Shown here piece after piece: positions 43,289 to 50,945 of a stretch of 64,000 nucleotides of DNA. Position numbers and translations under genes: made by a program. Origin of the DNA: Paenibacillus_E oryzisoli_A (lineage in GTDB: Bacteria > Bacillota > Bacilli > Paenibacillales > NBRC-103111); the NCBI RefSeq assembly GCF_050467285.1, contig NZ_JBCMUN010000005.1, positions 310,001-374,000 on the forward strand. Direction: 5' to 3'. Numbering within the stretch: the stretch's first letter is position 1; each line of letters begins with the position of its first letter. The notes below the pieces were generated by a model. That model was not told the DNA's origin. It did not search any database and saw only the letters and a program-made list of their open reading frames with translations.

Positions 43289-43471
43289 ATGGAGCTAAAC
43301 ATGAGCGCAGAAGACGTACTCGGCCACATTGTACAGCTTCATAGCAGCGGAGAGTCACTGGCCAAAAAAAATGTAAAAAAACAACATCCCGATCTGATGA
43401 AAAACGCGCTGTATTATTACCCTAGTTGGGAACATGCGATTCAAAAAACAGGCGTCGATCTCGCCCACTAA
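43289..43471 (+). CDS. 60-aa protein resembling a single homing-endonuclease-associated repeat
   Basis: Small basic protein; frame open from 43244, ATG at 43289 chosen because GAGAGGAG precedes it. Residues about 10-56 (VLGHIVQLHSSGESLAKKNVKKQHPDLMKNALYYYPSWEHAIQKTG in parts) fit the HNH-associated repeat pattern (A..YFGSWEEALEAAG), a small DNA-binding unit. No nuclease domain. Own terminator follows. Identity uncertain. Confidence 0.5.
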   Translation: MELNMSAEDVLGHIVQLHSSGESLAKKNVKKQHPDLMKNALYYYPSWEHAIQKTGVDLAH

Positions 43472-43489
43472 CCCGTATAATTACAGCCT

Positions 43490-43524
43490 TCAGCCCTGGA
43501 AGATTGGCTTCCGGGGCTTTTTTC
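43490..43524 (+). terminator. Intrinsic terminator after the 60-aa gene
   Basis: Plus strand: AGCCCTGGAAG, loop ATTGG, CTTCCGGGGCT, then TTTTTTC. Confidence 0.85.
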
Positions 43525-43525
43525 G

Positions 43526-43702
43526 CTAGTCCAGCACTTCCCACTCCACGCGTACGATGCGGTCGATCCACGTCCGGACCTTGATTTCAATGGCCTGTTC
43601 GATCTCTTCCTCCGTCATCTCACCGAGTTTGTGCTCCGGAATTTCAAGCATGTCCTGCTTCGTTACTTGCCCATCTACGTCCAATTGAACCTTAATCCGC
43701 AT
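43526..43702 (-). CDS. 58-aa conserved hypothetical protein
   Basis: Starts ATG at 43702 behind GGCGGG. Short acidic protein: MRIKVQLDVDGQVTKQDMLE, then EMTEEEIEQAIEIKVRTWIDRIV and VEWEVLD. A beta-strand followed by a helix is likely. No membrane segment. Not a shadow of another gene: good ribosome site and clean ends between terminators. Function unknown. Confidence 0.65.
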   Translation of the reverse strand: MRIKVQLDVDGQVTKQDMLEIPEHKLGEMTEEEIEQAIEIKVRTWIDRIVRVEWEVLD

Positions 43703-43804
43703 AGGAATCCCGCCTTTTTTAATTATGAATAAACCTTTCCATTGCGCCGCGGCCTGTTCTTATCTACAATAGAATTACTATGAAAATGAAAAGAGGTCAT
43801 GCAC

Positions 43805-44050
43805 ATGTCTCGTTCCCATGCCCAGAAAATGCGTCAGCGCCTGCTGCGCGAAGGCAAGACAGACCCCGGCCAGCAGCGGCTTACCTGGCACAGCATCAAT
43901 CCTGTTACCAAATCAACGCCAAGCTTGGCGGAATCGAAAACCAAACAACGGAATAAACACAAGCTAAGGAATCTGATCCACGACAGCGGAGCGGATTCCT
44001 TTTCTATTTGCAGCGTCTACCGACATGCAACGCCTTGCTCCTTCATATAA
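43805..44050 (+). CDS. yqkK: YqkK-like small basic protein
   Basis: 81 aa from ATG 43805 (AAAGAGGT upstream). Begins MSRSHAQKMRQRLLREGKTDP, the same pattern as YqkK (AQKMRQKLAREGKRNP). C-terminal end SGADSFSI resembles the YqkK DDSFYF end. A terminator-like hairpin (43968-43999) lies inside the last 27 codons, and the last 34 bases overlap the convergent 44017-44256 gene, so the true C-terminus could be questioned. Function unknown. Confidence 0.6.
   Translation: MSRSHAQKMRQRLLREGKTDPGQQRLTWHSINPVTKSTPSLAESKTKQRNKHKLRNLIHDSGADSFSICSVYRHATPCSFI
43968..44010 (+). terminator. Terminator-like hairpin in the 3' end of the yqkK-like gene
   Basis: GGAATC / GATTCC arms over a 20-base loop with TTTTCTATTT after it. 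Six-base stem only; low strength. Confidence 0.35.
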
Positions 44051-44256
44051 GCCAGTAGCTCAGCCTTCTCAGCTTCACTAAAGCTGTATTTGCAATCGAA
44101 GCCGTTGTAATACAGCTCCCACAGCCGCGCCGCCCCTTCGGGGCCGATTTCAACCCTTGCCACGTACAGCGAATCCGGTTCGTCTTCGAACTGGAGCCCA
44201 ACATGGGCAATGACCACCTCGTCCTGCTGCTCCTGCTCGCAGTAGTCCAATTTCAT
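44017..44256 (-). CDS. 79-aa hypothetical protein
   Basis: ATG follows AGGAGG (9-base spacing), a convincing site. Acidic protein, MKLDYCEQEQQDEVVIAHVGLQFEDEPDSLYVARVEIGPEGAARLWELYY..., two-strand then helix profile, no membrane segment or known motif. Divergent from the 44344 gene. Not recognised. Confidence 0.6.
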   Translation of the reverse strand: MKLDYCEQEQQDEVVIAHVGLQFEDEPDSLYVARVEIGPEGAARLWELYYNGFDCKYSFSEAEKAELLAYMKEQGVACR

Positions 44257-44343
44257 CTGAGGGCGCCTCCTATTGAATTAATTGTTTTTTATTTATATAA
44301 TATACTAATGCTTGTCAGAGTAAAACTCTAGGAGGAAGTACAT

Positions 44344-44610
44344 ATGGCCTACGATCCGCAAGTCGTTGATGCAACAATAGTAAGTGACAATCCGAAGAAT
44401 GGTCTGTTTGAAGTTGTCGTCTCCTTGAAGGACCGCAGCAAATGCCGTCTATTTTTTGAACGCGACGCCGAAACAGGCGTAGGACGCGTAACCAACCTGA
44501 ACCGCTTAATGAAAGAACCGTGCCCGATTTGCCGCAAAGACTACTTGTGCAACTGCCTGGATCGTTACAAAAACACCATTGCAGATCAAGCGATGTCTCT
44601 TATTAAATAG
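44344..44610 (+). CDS. 88-aa protein with Cys-rich tail
   Basis: ATG follows AGGAGGA (7-base spacing). C34, then the cluster CPICRKDYLCNC (C60, C63, C69, C71) near the end suggests a metal-binding (zinc or iron-sulphur) site. No other recognised domain. Short gene with bidirectional terminator after. A Paenibacillus-type conserved unknown is possible, not confirmed. Confidence 0.65.
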   Translation: MAYDPQVVDATIVSDNPKNGLFEVVVSLKDRSKCRLFFERDAETGVGRVTNLNRLMKEPCPICRKDYLCNCLDRYKNTIADQAMSLIK

Positions 44611-44615
44611 CGCAA

Positions 44616-44668
44616 CGTAAAAACCCCTTTCGCCGCGAAATCTCGCAGCCGAAGGGGTTCTTCTTTTG
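44616..44668. terminator. Bidirectional terminator
   Basis: AACCCCTTTCG..CGAAGGGGTT arms; T-rich tails on both strands. Serves the convergent 44344-44610 and 44680-44910 genes. Confidence 0.75.
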
Positions 44669-44679
44669 TATACGATCGT

Positions 44680-44910
44680 TCACTCGTAAATAGCCTTATA
44701 TAAGCCTTGCAGCAAGCTGCTGTAGCTTGACTTGTCATGGGTGATTTCAGCAAATGAAACATGAATCACCTTATTACTTGTTTTGACAATAAAAAAGCTT
44801 TCATCCGTATACATAGGATCGATATACGTATAGCATTCCAATTGTGTACTTCCGGTTTGCTGCCGCAAAAATGCGGTCGCTTCCTCACTTGCTTGCGCAA
44901 ATTTCGGCAT
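44680..44910 (-). CDS. 76-aa hypothetical protein
   Basis: ATG behind GGGAGGGG. MPKFAQASEEATAFLRQQTGS..., a helix then beta strands with FFIVKTSNKVIHVSFAEITHDKSSYSS. Soluble, no known motif. Ends at a shared bidirectional terminator. Function unknown. Confidence 0.6.
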   Translation of the reverse strand: MPKFAQASEEATAFLRQQTGSTQLECYTYIDPMYTDESFFIVKTSNKVIHVSFAEITHDKSSYSSLLQGLYKAIYE

Positions 44911-44947
44911 GGACTTGCCCCTCCCCTATTGTCAGCCGGGATTCGTC

Positions 44948-45379
44948 TTATTTCAAACGCGCCCGCTTCTTCTTTAAGGCCATGTAACCGCCCAGCATCG
45001 ATACGGGTACGATCGCAATAAAGCCAAGCAGTTCATACCAGAGCGGGACGGTATGATCCGAAAGCATGCTGTCAAATCCAATCCCTGCACCGATAACCCC
45101 GACAATCGCCGCATTGAAAATCTCTGCACGCCGCGCAATGCGAGCCGTCATATAGCTGCCAAACAGCGTCCAGGACAACCCCATAACGAGCAGAAGCAGC
45201 ATTAGTCCCACATTATCATAAAGCTTCTGCAGTTCACTGTTGTTCAGCGTGCTGTCTGCAAAAAACAGTGAACCGATCAACCCCGACGTCAACAGCGTGC
45301 CGAAATTGTCGATGCAAAGTCCGATTAATACCCCTATGAAATGGAATTTGCGCTCTCTCTTTTGTTCACCTTCACTCAT
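44948..45379 (-). CDS. Hypothetical membrane protein with four helices
   Basis: 143 aa. Hydrophobic segments at about 15-40, 56-76, 88-102 and 115-135; short charged N-terminus (SEGEQKRERKFHF) and basic C-terminus (KKKRARLK). No motif recognised. Located 38 bases after the 76-aa gene on the same strand. Confidence 0.55.
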   Translation of the reverse strand: MSEGEQKRERKFHFIGVLIGLCIDNFGTLLTSGLIGSLFFADSTLNNSELQKLYDNVGLMLLLLVMGLSWTLFGSYMTARIARRAEIFNAAIVGVIGAGIGFDSMLSDHTVPLWYELLGFIAIVPVSMLGGYMALKKKRARLK

Positions 45380-45456
45380 AGACTAACCTTCTCTCCTGAT
45401 CCCATCGATCTCACAATCTTTCCCATCATACCACGTGAAAAGAGGCATCGCCAATT

Positions 45457-46554
45457 TTAGGTAGCGTCTTTCCACCACACTGGCTTTAACTCGCGCAAAG
45501 CTTGCAGCGACAACGTTTGGCCGATGCGCGGCGTCACAATTCGTATTTCTTTGCGTGCAGCCGCTGCAAACGCTCGCTCCACTGGCTCAGTCCAGCTATG
45601 CACGGATAAGGTAAAAGCCCCCCAATGGATCGGCACCAGCACATCTCCACGCACCTCCTCATGCGCCTGCACCGTCTCCTCCGGCAACATGTGAATGTCC
45701 GCCCATCTTCTGTCATATTGCCCGCATTCCATTAGCGTAAGATCAAACGGCCCGTACTTTTCGCCAATTTGCGTAAAATGAGGCCCATACCCGCTGTCGC
45801 CGCTGAAAAAGACGGCATGCGACGCGCCTTTGATCACCCACGAACACCACAGCGTCGAACCGCGGTCCGTCAAGCTCCGGCCGGAGAAATGGTTAGCCGG
45901 CGTACACACCAGTTCCAGCCCTGCGTAAGTCGTCTCTTCCCACCAGTCGTGCTCCTCAATCCGATCAACGGATACACCCCAACGCTGCAAATGCGAACCA
46001 ACGCCAAGCGGGACGATGAACTTGCCAACTTTATGCTGAATGCGCTTGATCGTGCCATAATCGAGATGATCATAATGATCGTGCGATAAAATGACAGCAT
46101 CCACGCGCGGCAGCTCATTGATGTCAAAAGGCAGCGCACCGCTATACCGCGGCTTCCCAAACCACGGAAACGGCGATGGGGTGCGGCCGAACATTGGATC
46201 AAGCAGCAGCGTCTTGCCTTCGATGTGAAGCAACGCCGCTGAATGACCAAACCATGTCAGCTTCAGTTCTGAAGCTCCTGCCGACTCGAGTGCTGGCCGA
46301 TCCATCTCTAACGGCCGAGATGGCCTAATACTCGGGGATGCCATTTCCCGCATCACCTTCACCATTTCCCCTACATTCATGTTCATATTCGGCGGCACCG
46401 GATTTTCGAATTTTTTGCCGGTAAATTGCTGCGAGCGCGCAATCGCAGCGCTCTCCTGTCCGGCAGGTTTGCGCCCGAATGGCGGATATAGCCGCATAAA
46501 GCACATGACCGCCAAAATGACGATTAGTATTGCGATTAACCAAACTCCTATCAT
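45457..46554 (-). CDS. Metallo-beta-lactamase-fold hydrolase, membrane-anchored (UlaG/NAPE-PLD-like)
   Basis: 365 aa. N-terminal anchor (WLIAILIVILAVMCFM). The MBL metal motif LSHDHYDHLDYGTI lies near residues 162-175, preceded by WFGHSAALLHIEGKTLLLDPMF; later ligand-like elements CTPANHFSGRSL and FSGDSGYGPHF, MECGQYDRRW, PIHWGAFTLS. The order matches the ulaG/NAPE-PLD branch. Start at 46554 chosen because GGAGG would otherwise be inside the coding frame. Substrate unknown. Confidence 0.85.
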   Translation of the reverse strand: MIGVWLIAILIVILAVMCFMRLYPPFGRKPAGQESAAIARSQQFTGKKFENPVPPNMNMNVGEMVKVMREMASPSIRPSRPLEMDRPALESAGASELKLTWFGHSAALLHIEGKTLLLDPMFGRTPSPFPWFGKPRYSGALPFDINELPRVDAVILSHDHYDHLDYGTIKRIQHKVGKFIVPLGVGSHLQRWGVSVDRIEEHDWWEETTYAGLELVCTPANHFSGRSLTDRGSTLWCSWVIKGASHAVFFSGDSGYGPHFTQIGEKYGPFDLTLMECGQYDRRWADIHMLPEETVQAHEEVRGDVLVPIHWGAFTLSVHSWTEPVERAFAAAARKEIRIVTPRIGQTLSLQALRELKPVWWKDAT

Positions 46555-46714
46555 TTTCTGTGCCTCCATACTGCATCGTCATTCGTCCCGCTAATCCATT
46601 CCTTCTTCCCTGGATAGCATAGACTAGAAGTAATAACGTACAAAAGTCGGGCTTGGTTCCAAATATAATTTTCCTTCTGAATCGGGACACCAGCACAATC
46701 CGTCGTTTCGCCCA

Positions 46715-46742
46715 AACATTCCGCGAAAATGGTCATAAGCTA
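46715..46742 (+). promoter_or_regulatory. Putative sigma-K-type promoter of yjcZ-like gene
   Basis: AC, 16 bases, CATAAGCTA. -10 fits CATAnnnTA fully. 44 bases upstream of the yjcZ-like ATG. Confidence 0.5.
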
Positions 46743-46785
46743 TCATCGAAACACAAATCAAATAACACTTTGGAGGTTGATTTGA

Positions 46786-46878
46786 ATGAGTTGTGGAACT
46801 GGCTATGGTACTTCTGCGGCAGCTGTATTGGTACTTTTCATCTTACTTGTTATCATCACTAGTGCGTTTGTTTGGTAA
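46786..46878 (+). CDS. yjcZ: YjcZ-family sporulation mini-protein
   Basis: 30 aa, behind GGAGG: MSCGTGYGTSAAA then a single hydrophobic helix VLVLFILLVIITSAFVW. Composition (Gly/Tyr/Cys-rich start, short helix) is that of the YjcZ/SscA spore-associated family. A sigma-K-like promoter lies upstream and a strong hairpin downstream, both supporting a real gene. Confidence 0.7.
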   Translation: MSCGTGYGTSAAAVLVLFILLVIITSAFVW

Positions 46879-46889
46879 TCTAACCCCAA

Positions 46890-46933
46890 TACAGAGGGAC
46901 TACCTGGGCTTCCAGGTAGTCCCTCTGACTCTT
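46890..46933 (+). terminator. Strong hairpin after yjcZ-like gene
   Basis: Perfect 15-base arms AGAGGGACTACCTGG / CCAGGTAGTCCCTCT with a GCTT loop, followed only by GACTCTTT; may also act as an RNA stabiliser. Confidence 0.65.
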
Positions 46934-46958
46934 TATAAACCATTAGCGATAATAACTA

Positions 46959-47456
46959 CTAAAAGGAAAGGTTGTTCTCCACGTTATCTTCCACTGCTTC
47001 AATCCTTGCTAATCCAAAAGCAAAGTGGTGCCATAAAATATTTTCCACCATGTCACTTTGTTTTTTATTGCACTCCACAATAAGTATGACTTCCGAATTT
47101 TTCCCTTTCAATAAGCGCTGATTTTTCTTGATAACCTTGTAGTAAAACAAATCAATGAGGAATCCTAAAGCGAATCCTCCTGTAGTTCCAATAAGTCCCC
47201 AATAGATGGGTCCCCATTGTAATTTAAAGCCAAAGCTGGCTCCTATAACAGCAAATGCAGTTCCTAAAGCAGCCCCCGTACTGAAAAGTGAAATTCCGTC
47301 TGCATGATGTATACTATCGAATAATCTTCTTTCTGTTTTACGATTCGTTAAAGGAACCGCAAAAATACTCTCCTTGCCCACTCCATTTTTCTCCAATGAA
47401 CTAATAGCCAATTCCAAACTTGCTGAATGCCCAAAGGTAGAGAATATCTGTACCAT
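46959..47456 (-). CDS. Putative membrane protein, AT-rich
   Basis: 165 aa. N-terminal soluble part (MVQIFSTFGHSASLELAISSLEKNGVGKESIFAVPL resembles the ferredoxin-like start of general-stress proteins), one or two helices with glycine-rich segments (GAALGTAFAVIGASFGF and GLIGTTGGFALGFLIDLFYY) and a basic tail. Second gene of a pair with 47462-48253, five bases apart. Base composition and codon use are markedly AT-richer than neighbours. Function unknown. Confidence 0.6.
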   Translation of the reverse strand: MVQIFSTFGHSASLELAISSLEKNGVGKESIFAVPLTNRKTERRLFDSIHHADGISLFSTGAALGTAFAVIGASFGFKLQWGPIYWGLIGTTGGFALGFLIDLFYYKVIKKNQRLLKGKNSEVILIVECNKKQSDMVENILWHHFAFGLARIEAVEDNVENNLSF

Positions 47457-47461
47457 TTGAT

Positions 47462-48253
47462 CTAATTCACCACTTTTCCTTTTATAATCTTAAATTTCGG
47501 AGATTGGAATTTTTTAATGAGGAACGTTTTTTGCTCCGAATCAAATAATTTATTGTTTTCCACTGTATTTAGATAGGAATCAAATACAGAAAATCCCCAC
47601 ATAGAGGGCATATATAGAAGCCATTGAATATCAAGCACTGATGTAGATTTTTGTACATCTCCAAGGAAAAGTAAATGTACAGCAACAAGTGCATTTGAGT
47701 AGTATAAAAAAATAATGCTCCAAACCAGAGAAAAAAAGGCAGTTAACAAGCGGTGAATATGCAATTGCCCAAGCCCTGGCATAAACATAGACCACAGAAC
47801 TGACATGAAAGGTTTACGCTTGTCTAAATAATTAATTTCAAGTGCTCCAATACTATAGGTATTGAATGGCGCATCCTCTCTTTCAGCCAATATAGAAACT
47901 TTGTTCATATCCACACACGTTCGATAACTATCCCATATAGCAAATAAATAAACAGGAATATACATCAACATCCATCTGATATCTAATGTTTGTTTGGCTA
48001 ACTCGATGTCTCCGCAAAACGATTGAACCATGGCTAGGTTGATTTTTGAATGATAGTTAACAAATACTTCCCACATGAACAGTACCAGGCCACGTAAATA
48101 TTTGCTTAATATAAGATGACCGAAGCCAGGAAAAGCCGCTGACCACCAAGCAATAATGTAAGGATTTCGCAGATGAATTTGAGTCGTCCCAGCAATGCTG
48201 ACATGTGCTTTGTATCGACGAAATTTGTTTTCTATATTCTGAAAATTATCCAT
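47462..48253 (-). CDS. Polytopic membrane protein with internal duplication, AT-rich
   Basis: 263 aa. Two homologous halves: residues 30-118 (FPGFGH, LDIRWML, IWDSY, CVDMNK) and 147-235 (MPGLGQ, LDIQWLL, VFDSY, TVENNK), 117 residues apart; each has about three membrane helices and a cytoplasmic turn. Resembles TM2-type small repeat proteins. ATG follows AAGGAA. AT-rich codon use unlike the flanks, so recent acquisition is possible. Confidence 0.65.
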   Translation of the reverse strand: MDNFQNIENKFRRYKAHVSIAGTTQIHLRNPYIIAWWSAAFPGFGHLILSKYLRGLVLFMWEVFVNYHSKINLAMVQSFCGDIELAKQTLDIRWMLMYIPVYLFAIWDSYRTCVDMNKVSILAEREDAPFNTYSIGALEINYLDKRKPFMSVLWSMFMPGLGQLHIHRLLTAFFSLVWSIIFLYYSNALVAVHLLFLGDVQKSTSVLDIQWLLYMPSMWGFSVFDSYLNTVENNKLFDSEQKTFLIKKFQSPKFKIIKGKVVN

Positions 48254-48371
48254 AAGTTTTTATATTCCTTCGTGAGGGAGATGATGGCAAAACTATAATT
48301 CCATTTTCTTAGGAAAATTATTCAAAAAACCTCAACTTTGTATGCTGCATGCGGGGCTTAGAGTTAAAACA

Positions 48372-48406
48372 CAAAAACCCGATAAATCATATAGATTTAT
48401 CGGGTG
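48372..48406 (-). terminator. Intrinsic terminator after spo0A
   Basis: Minus strand CCCGATAAATC, loop TATAT, GATTTATCGGG, then TTTTTG. Confidence 0.9.
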
Positions 48407-48447
48407 TGATAGGAAACTCCCTTGCTATTCCTTTAGTCTTCTCGCTT

Positions 48448-49254
48448 TCAAGAAACCTTATGCTCAATCCGCAATTTATCCGCTACCATGGCGATAAACT
48501 CCGAATTTGTCGGCTTCGACTTCGAGATATTGATCGTGTAACCGAAAATAAACGAGATGCTGTCGATGTTGCCGCGCGTCCAAGCGACTTCAATCGCGTG
48601 GCGTATCGCGCGTTCGACGCGGCTAGGCGTCGTTTTGTATTTTTCGGCGATGGCCGGATAGAGCGTCTTCGTGATTGCCCCCAAAATTTCGATGTTGTTA
48701 TACACCATCGTAATCGCTTCGCGCAAGTATTGGTATCCTTTAATGTGCGCAGGCACACCGATTTCGTGAATAATTGTCGTAATGTTGGCGTCAAGGTTTT
48801 TGCCTTTCGGCATTTGCACGACGTTTGCCCGCGGTGCGGAAGAAGATGAAGGCGCAGACATCGCCATCGAAGCGTTACCCGCCAATTGACGAATGCGGTT
48901 CGTGAGCGTTTCCATATCAAAAGGCTTCAGTATGTAATAAGATGCGCCAAGCTGTACAGCTTTTTGCGTAATATTTTCTTGGCCAAATGCGGTTAGCATA
49001 ATGATTTTCGGCTGAAATGGCAGGTTCAGCTCGCGCATTTTCTCCAGTACACCGAGTCCATCCAGATGCGGCATAATAATATCTAAAATGAGAACATCCG
49101 GCAACTCCCGCTGTTCTTCGAGAAAACGAAGCACTTCGTTGCCATTGTAGGCAACGCCGACAATTTCCATGTCCTCCTGTTCACCGATGAACTCTGATAA
49201 TAAATGGATGAATTCGCGATTATCATCCGCAAGCAGCACTTGAATTTTCCGCAA
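48448..49254 (-). CDS. spo0A: Sporulation master regulator Spo0A
   Basis: Response regulator that is the end point of the phosphorelay. Receiver domain residues 1-120: acidic pocket D10-D11, phospho-Asp D58 in LILDIIMPHLDG, K in LKPFDMETL. A linker follows, then the DNA-binding domain (about 150-268) with the nearly invariant ITMVYNNIEILGAITKTLYPAIA, KYKTTPSRVERAIRHAIEVAW and SKPTNSEFIAMVADKLR. I chose TTG 49254 as start: AAAGGAGG at eight bases, and 268 aa matches the family; the frame to 49275 has no site. Upstream are Spo0A boxes and a sigma-H promoter. Confidence 0.97.
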   Translation of the reverse strand: MRKIQVLLADDNREFIHLLSEFIGEQEDMEIVGVAYNGNEVLRFLEEQRELPDVLILDIIMPHLDGLGVLEKMRELNLPFQPKIIMLTAFGQENITQKAVQLGASYYILKPFDMETLTNRIRQLAGNASMAMSAPSSSSAPRANVVQMPKGKNLDANITTIIHEIGVPAHIKGYQYLREAITMVYNNIEILGAITKTLYPAIAEKYKTTPSRVERAIRHAIEVAWTRGNIDSISFIFGYTINISKSKPTNSEFIAMVADKLRIEHKVS

Positions 49255-49312
49255 AATAATATCCTCCTTTAGCATTCTAACCTGTTGGATTATTTTTCTC
49301 TCTTATGTAACG

Positions 49313-49338
49313 TATTCGACACTTCGTTTTAAAATCCT
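49313..49338 (-). promoter_or_regulatory. sigma-H-type promoter of spo0A
   Basis: Minus strand AGGATTT, 14 bases, GAATA. Both elements match the sigma-H consensus closely. A TGTCGAA box overlaps the -10 element. Confidence 0.75.
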
Positions 49339-49447
49339 TCTGTCGAATATTATTTTTCTTTTCTTTTCTTAAATATTCTTATATAATAATATATTTGTAG
49401 TTCATTCAACATTATTCGACAAATTCACTGCAATCTCGCTTGACGAA
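49315..49447. promoter_or_regulatory. Spo0A boxes upstream of spo0A
   Basis: Perfect TGTCGAA boxes at 49315-49321, 49341-49347 and 49415-49421 (two orientations) plus one with a single change (TGACGAA) at 49441-49447. The arrangement in the spo0A leader fits autoregulation. Confidence 0.75.
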
Positions 49448-49468
49448 TGTAGAATCCGCTAAAGAAAG

Positions 49469-49507
49469 TATAAAAGAATCAAAGGCTTAACTCGCCTTTG
49501 ATTCTTT
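49469..49507 (-). terminator. Intrinsic terminator after spoIVB
   Basis: Minus strand: AAAGAATCAAAGGC, loop GAGTTAA, GCCTTTGATTCTTT, T run short. The stem begins inside the spoIVB end. Confidence 0.7.
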
Positions 49508-50827
49508 GAAGGAACCCTCTGCCGAAGGACGAAGGATAATGCCGGAATCCTGAAGCATCCACTCGATGAAGCAGCCATATCCGCTTGTTGGATCGTTAAC
49601 GAAGACATGCGTCACTGCTCCGATCAGCTTGCCGTTCTGAATAATCGGGCTTCCGCTCATGCCCTGTACGATTCCGCCCGTTTTCTCAAGCAGCCGCGGG
49701 TCAGTAATTTTGATAACCATACCTTTCGTACCGGGAACATCCTGTTTCGAAACATGCACGATTTGAATATCGAATTTCTCCACTTTTTGCCCTTCCAATA
49801 CGGTATAGATTTGCGCAGGACCTTCTTTGACTTCCTCTGCAAAAGCGACGGGAATCGCTTCCTTATCCAGACTATGGTCGGGAGCGCCGTACATTTTGCC
49901 GAAAATGCCGAATGCCGTATTGCGCTCTATATTGCCAATTACCTTGCTGTCTTTATAAAGCGTGGCATGTTTTTCACCGGGATCGCCGTTATGGCTCTTG
50001 GAGATCGACGTCACATTCGAATAGACAATGTCACCATCTCCCACAATAATAGGTGTCTGCGTATCCATATCCGTAATCACATGCCCGAGTGCACCATAGA
50101 CACCTTGATCGGGTGCATAGAAAGTCAGGGTGCCAACGCCGGCCGCGGAATCCCGGATATAGAGGCCAAGCCGATAGGACTTGTCCACAACATCGTAGAC
50201 AGGCTGCAGCTTAACTTTCATTTCTTGATTATTGCGCAAAATTAACAACTCAAGCGGTGTCTTGCTTTCGCCGGATTTGGCGACCAGATCAGCGACCTTG
50301 CTGACGTCCTTGGAATCCTTGCCGTTGATTTTCATAATCATATCGCCGACTTGAATTTTCGCTTCTTCCCCCGGTGAAACTTTTTGGTCCGGGGCAACAG
50401 TGACCAAGTGATGGCCCACGACCAGAATGCCGGCGGACTTAATCTTGACGCCGATGGTCTGACCGCCGGGAATCACTTTCAAGTCCGGCACGACGTTGAC
50501 TTTTACCGTTTTGATCGGAATAGCTCCGAATAACTTGAGTTTCATTTCGGTTTGACCGGAACGGTCGGATTGCAGCGAAATCGGCTCGTTCAAATTAACT
50601 TGAAATGAGTGCTCGGCACTGCCGTTAACCTTTACGATATCCGTATCTTTCACCGTGACTTGGGCGCTGACCGGCATCGCTAGCTGAAGCTGCTTACCTT
50701 GACCGCTGAATAAGCGAAGTTCCTGGGGGAAGGAGGCAAAACTTTGAAAAGGTGGGGACAAACTGACCAAACATACGAGAAAGACGAGCAAGAGTCCGAA
50801 CAATCTTTTTCTTTGGCCTGACTGCAC
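49487..50827 (-). CDS. spoIVB: SpoIVB serine peptidase
   Basis: Forespore-secreted PDZ peptidase that triggers sigma-K activation in the mother cell. Signal/anchor segment at about 10-28, PDZ domain (about 105-195), peptidase domain with the catalytic Ser in GMSGSPIIQNGKLIGAVTHVFVNDPTSGYG (about 385-415) and a catalytic His near the start of the domain (GALGHVITDMDTQ). 446 aa from GTG 50827 (GAGGGAG at 10 bases); a GTG at 50836 is the alternative. It is next to spo0A and recN as in B. subtilis. Confidence 0.95.
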   Translation of the reverse strand: MQSGQRKRLFGLLLVFLVCLVSLSPPFQSFASFPQELRLFSGQGKQLQLAMPVSAQVTVKDTDIVKVNGSAEHSFQVNLNEPISLQSDRSGQTEMKLKLFGAIPIKTVKVNVVPDLKVIPGGQTIGVKIKSAGILVVGHHLVTVAPDQKVSPGEEAKIQVGDMIMKINGKDSKDVSKVADLVAKSGESKTPLELLILRNNQEMKVKLQPVYDVVDKSYRLGLYIRDSAAGVGTLTFYAPDQGVYGALGHVITDMDTQTPIIVGDGDIVYSNVTSISKSHNGDPGEKHATLYKDSKVIGNIERNTAFGIFGKMYGAPDHSLDKEAIPVAFAEEVKEGPAQIYTVLEGQKVEKFDIQIVHVSKQDVPGTKGMVIKITDPRLLEKTGGIVQGMSGSPIIQNGKLIGAVTHVFVNDPTSGYGCFIEWMLQDSGIILRPSAEGSFKESKAS

Positions 50828-50945
50828 TATGATCACGCTCCCTCACAATTCCTTGAGCCCTGACGAACATCCTCGTCAAATGCGTACCTATAAGTTAACC
50901 CCAGTCCCCCTGTTTTATAACTGAAAATGATACCTAACTATACTT

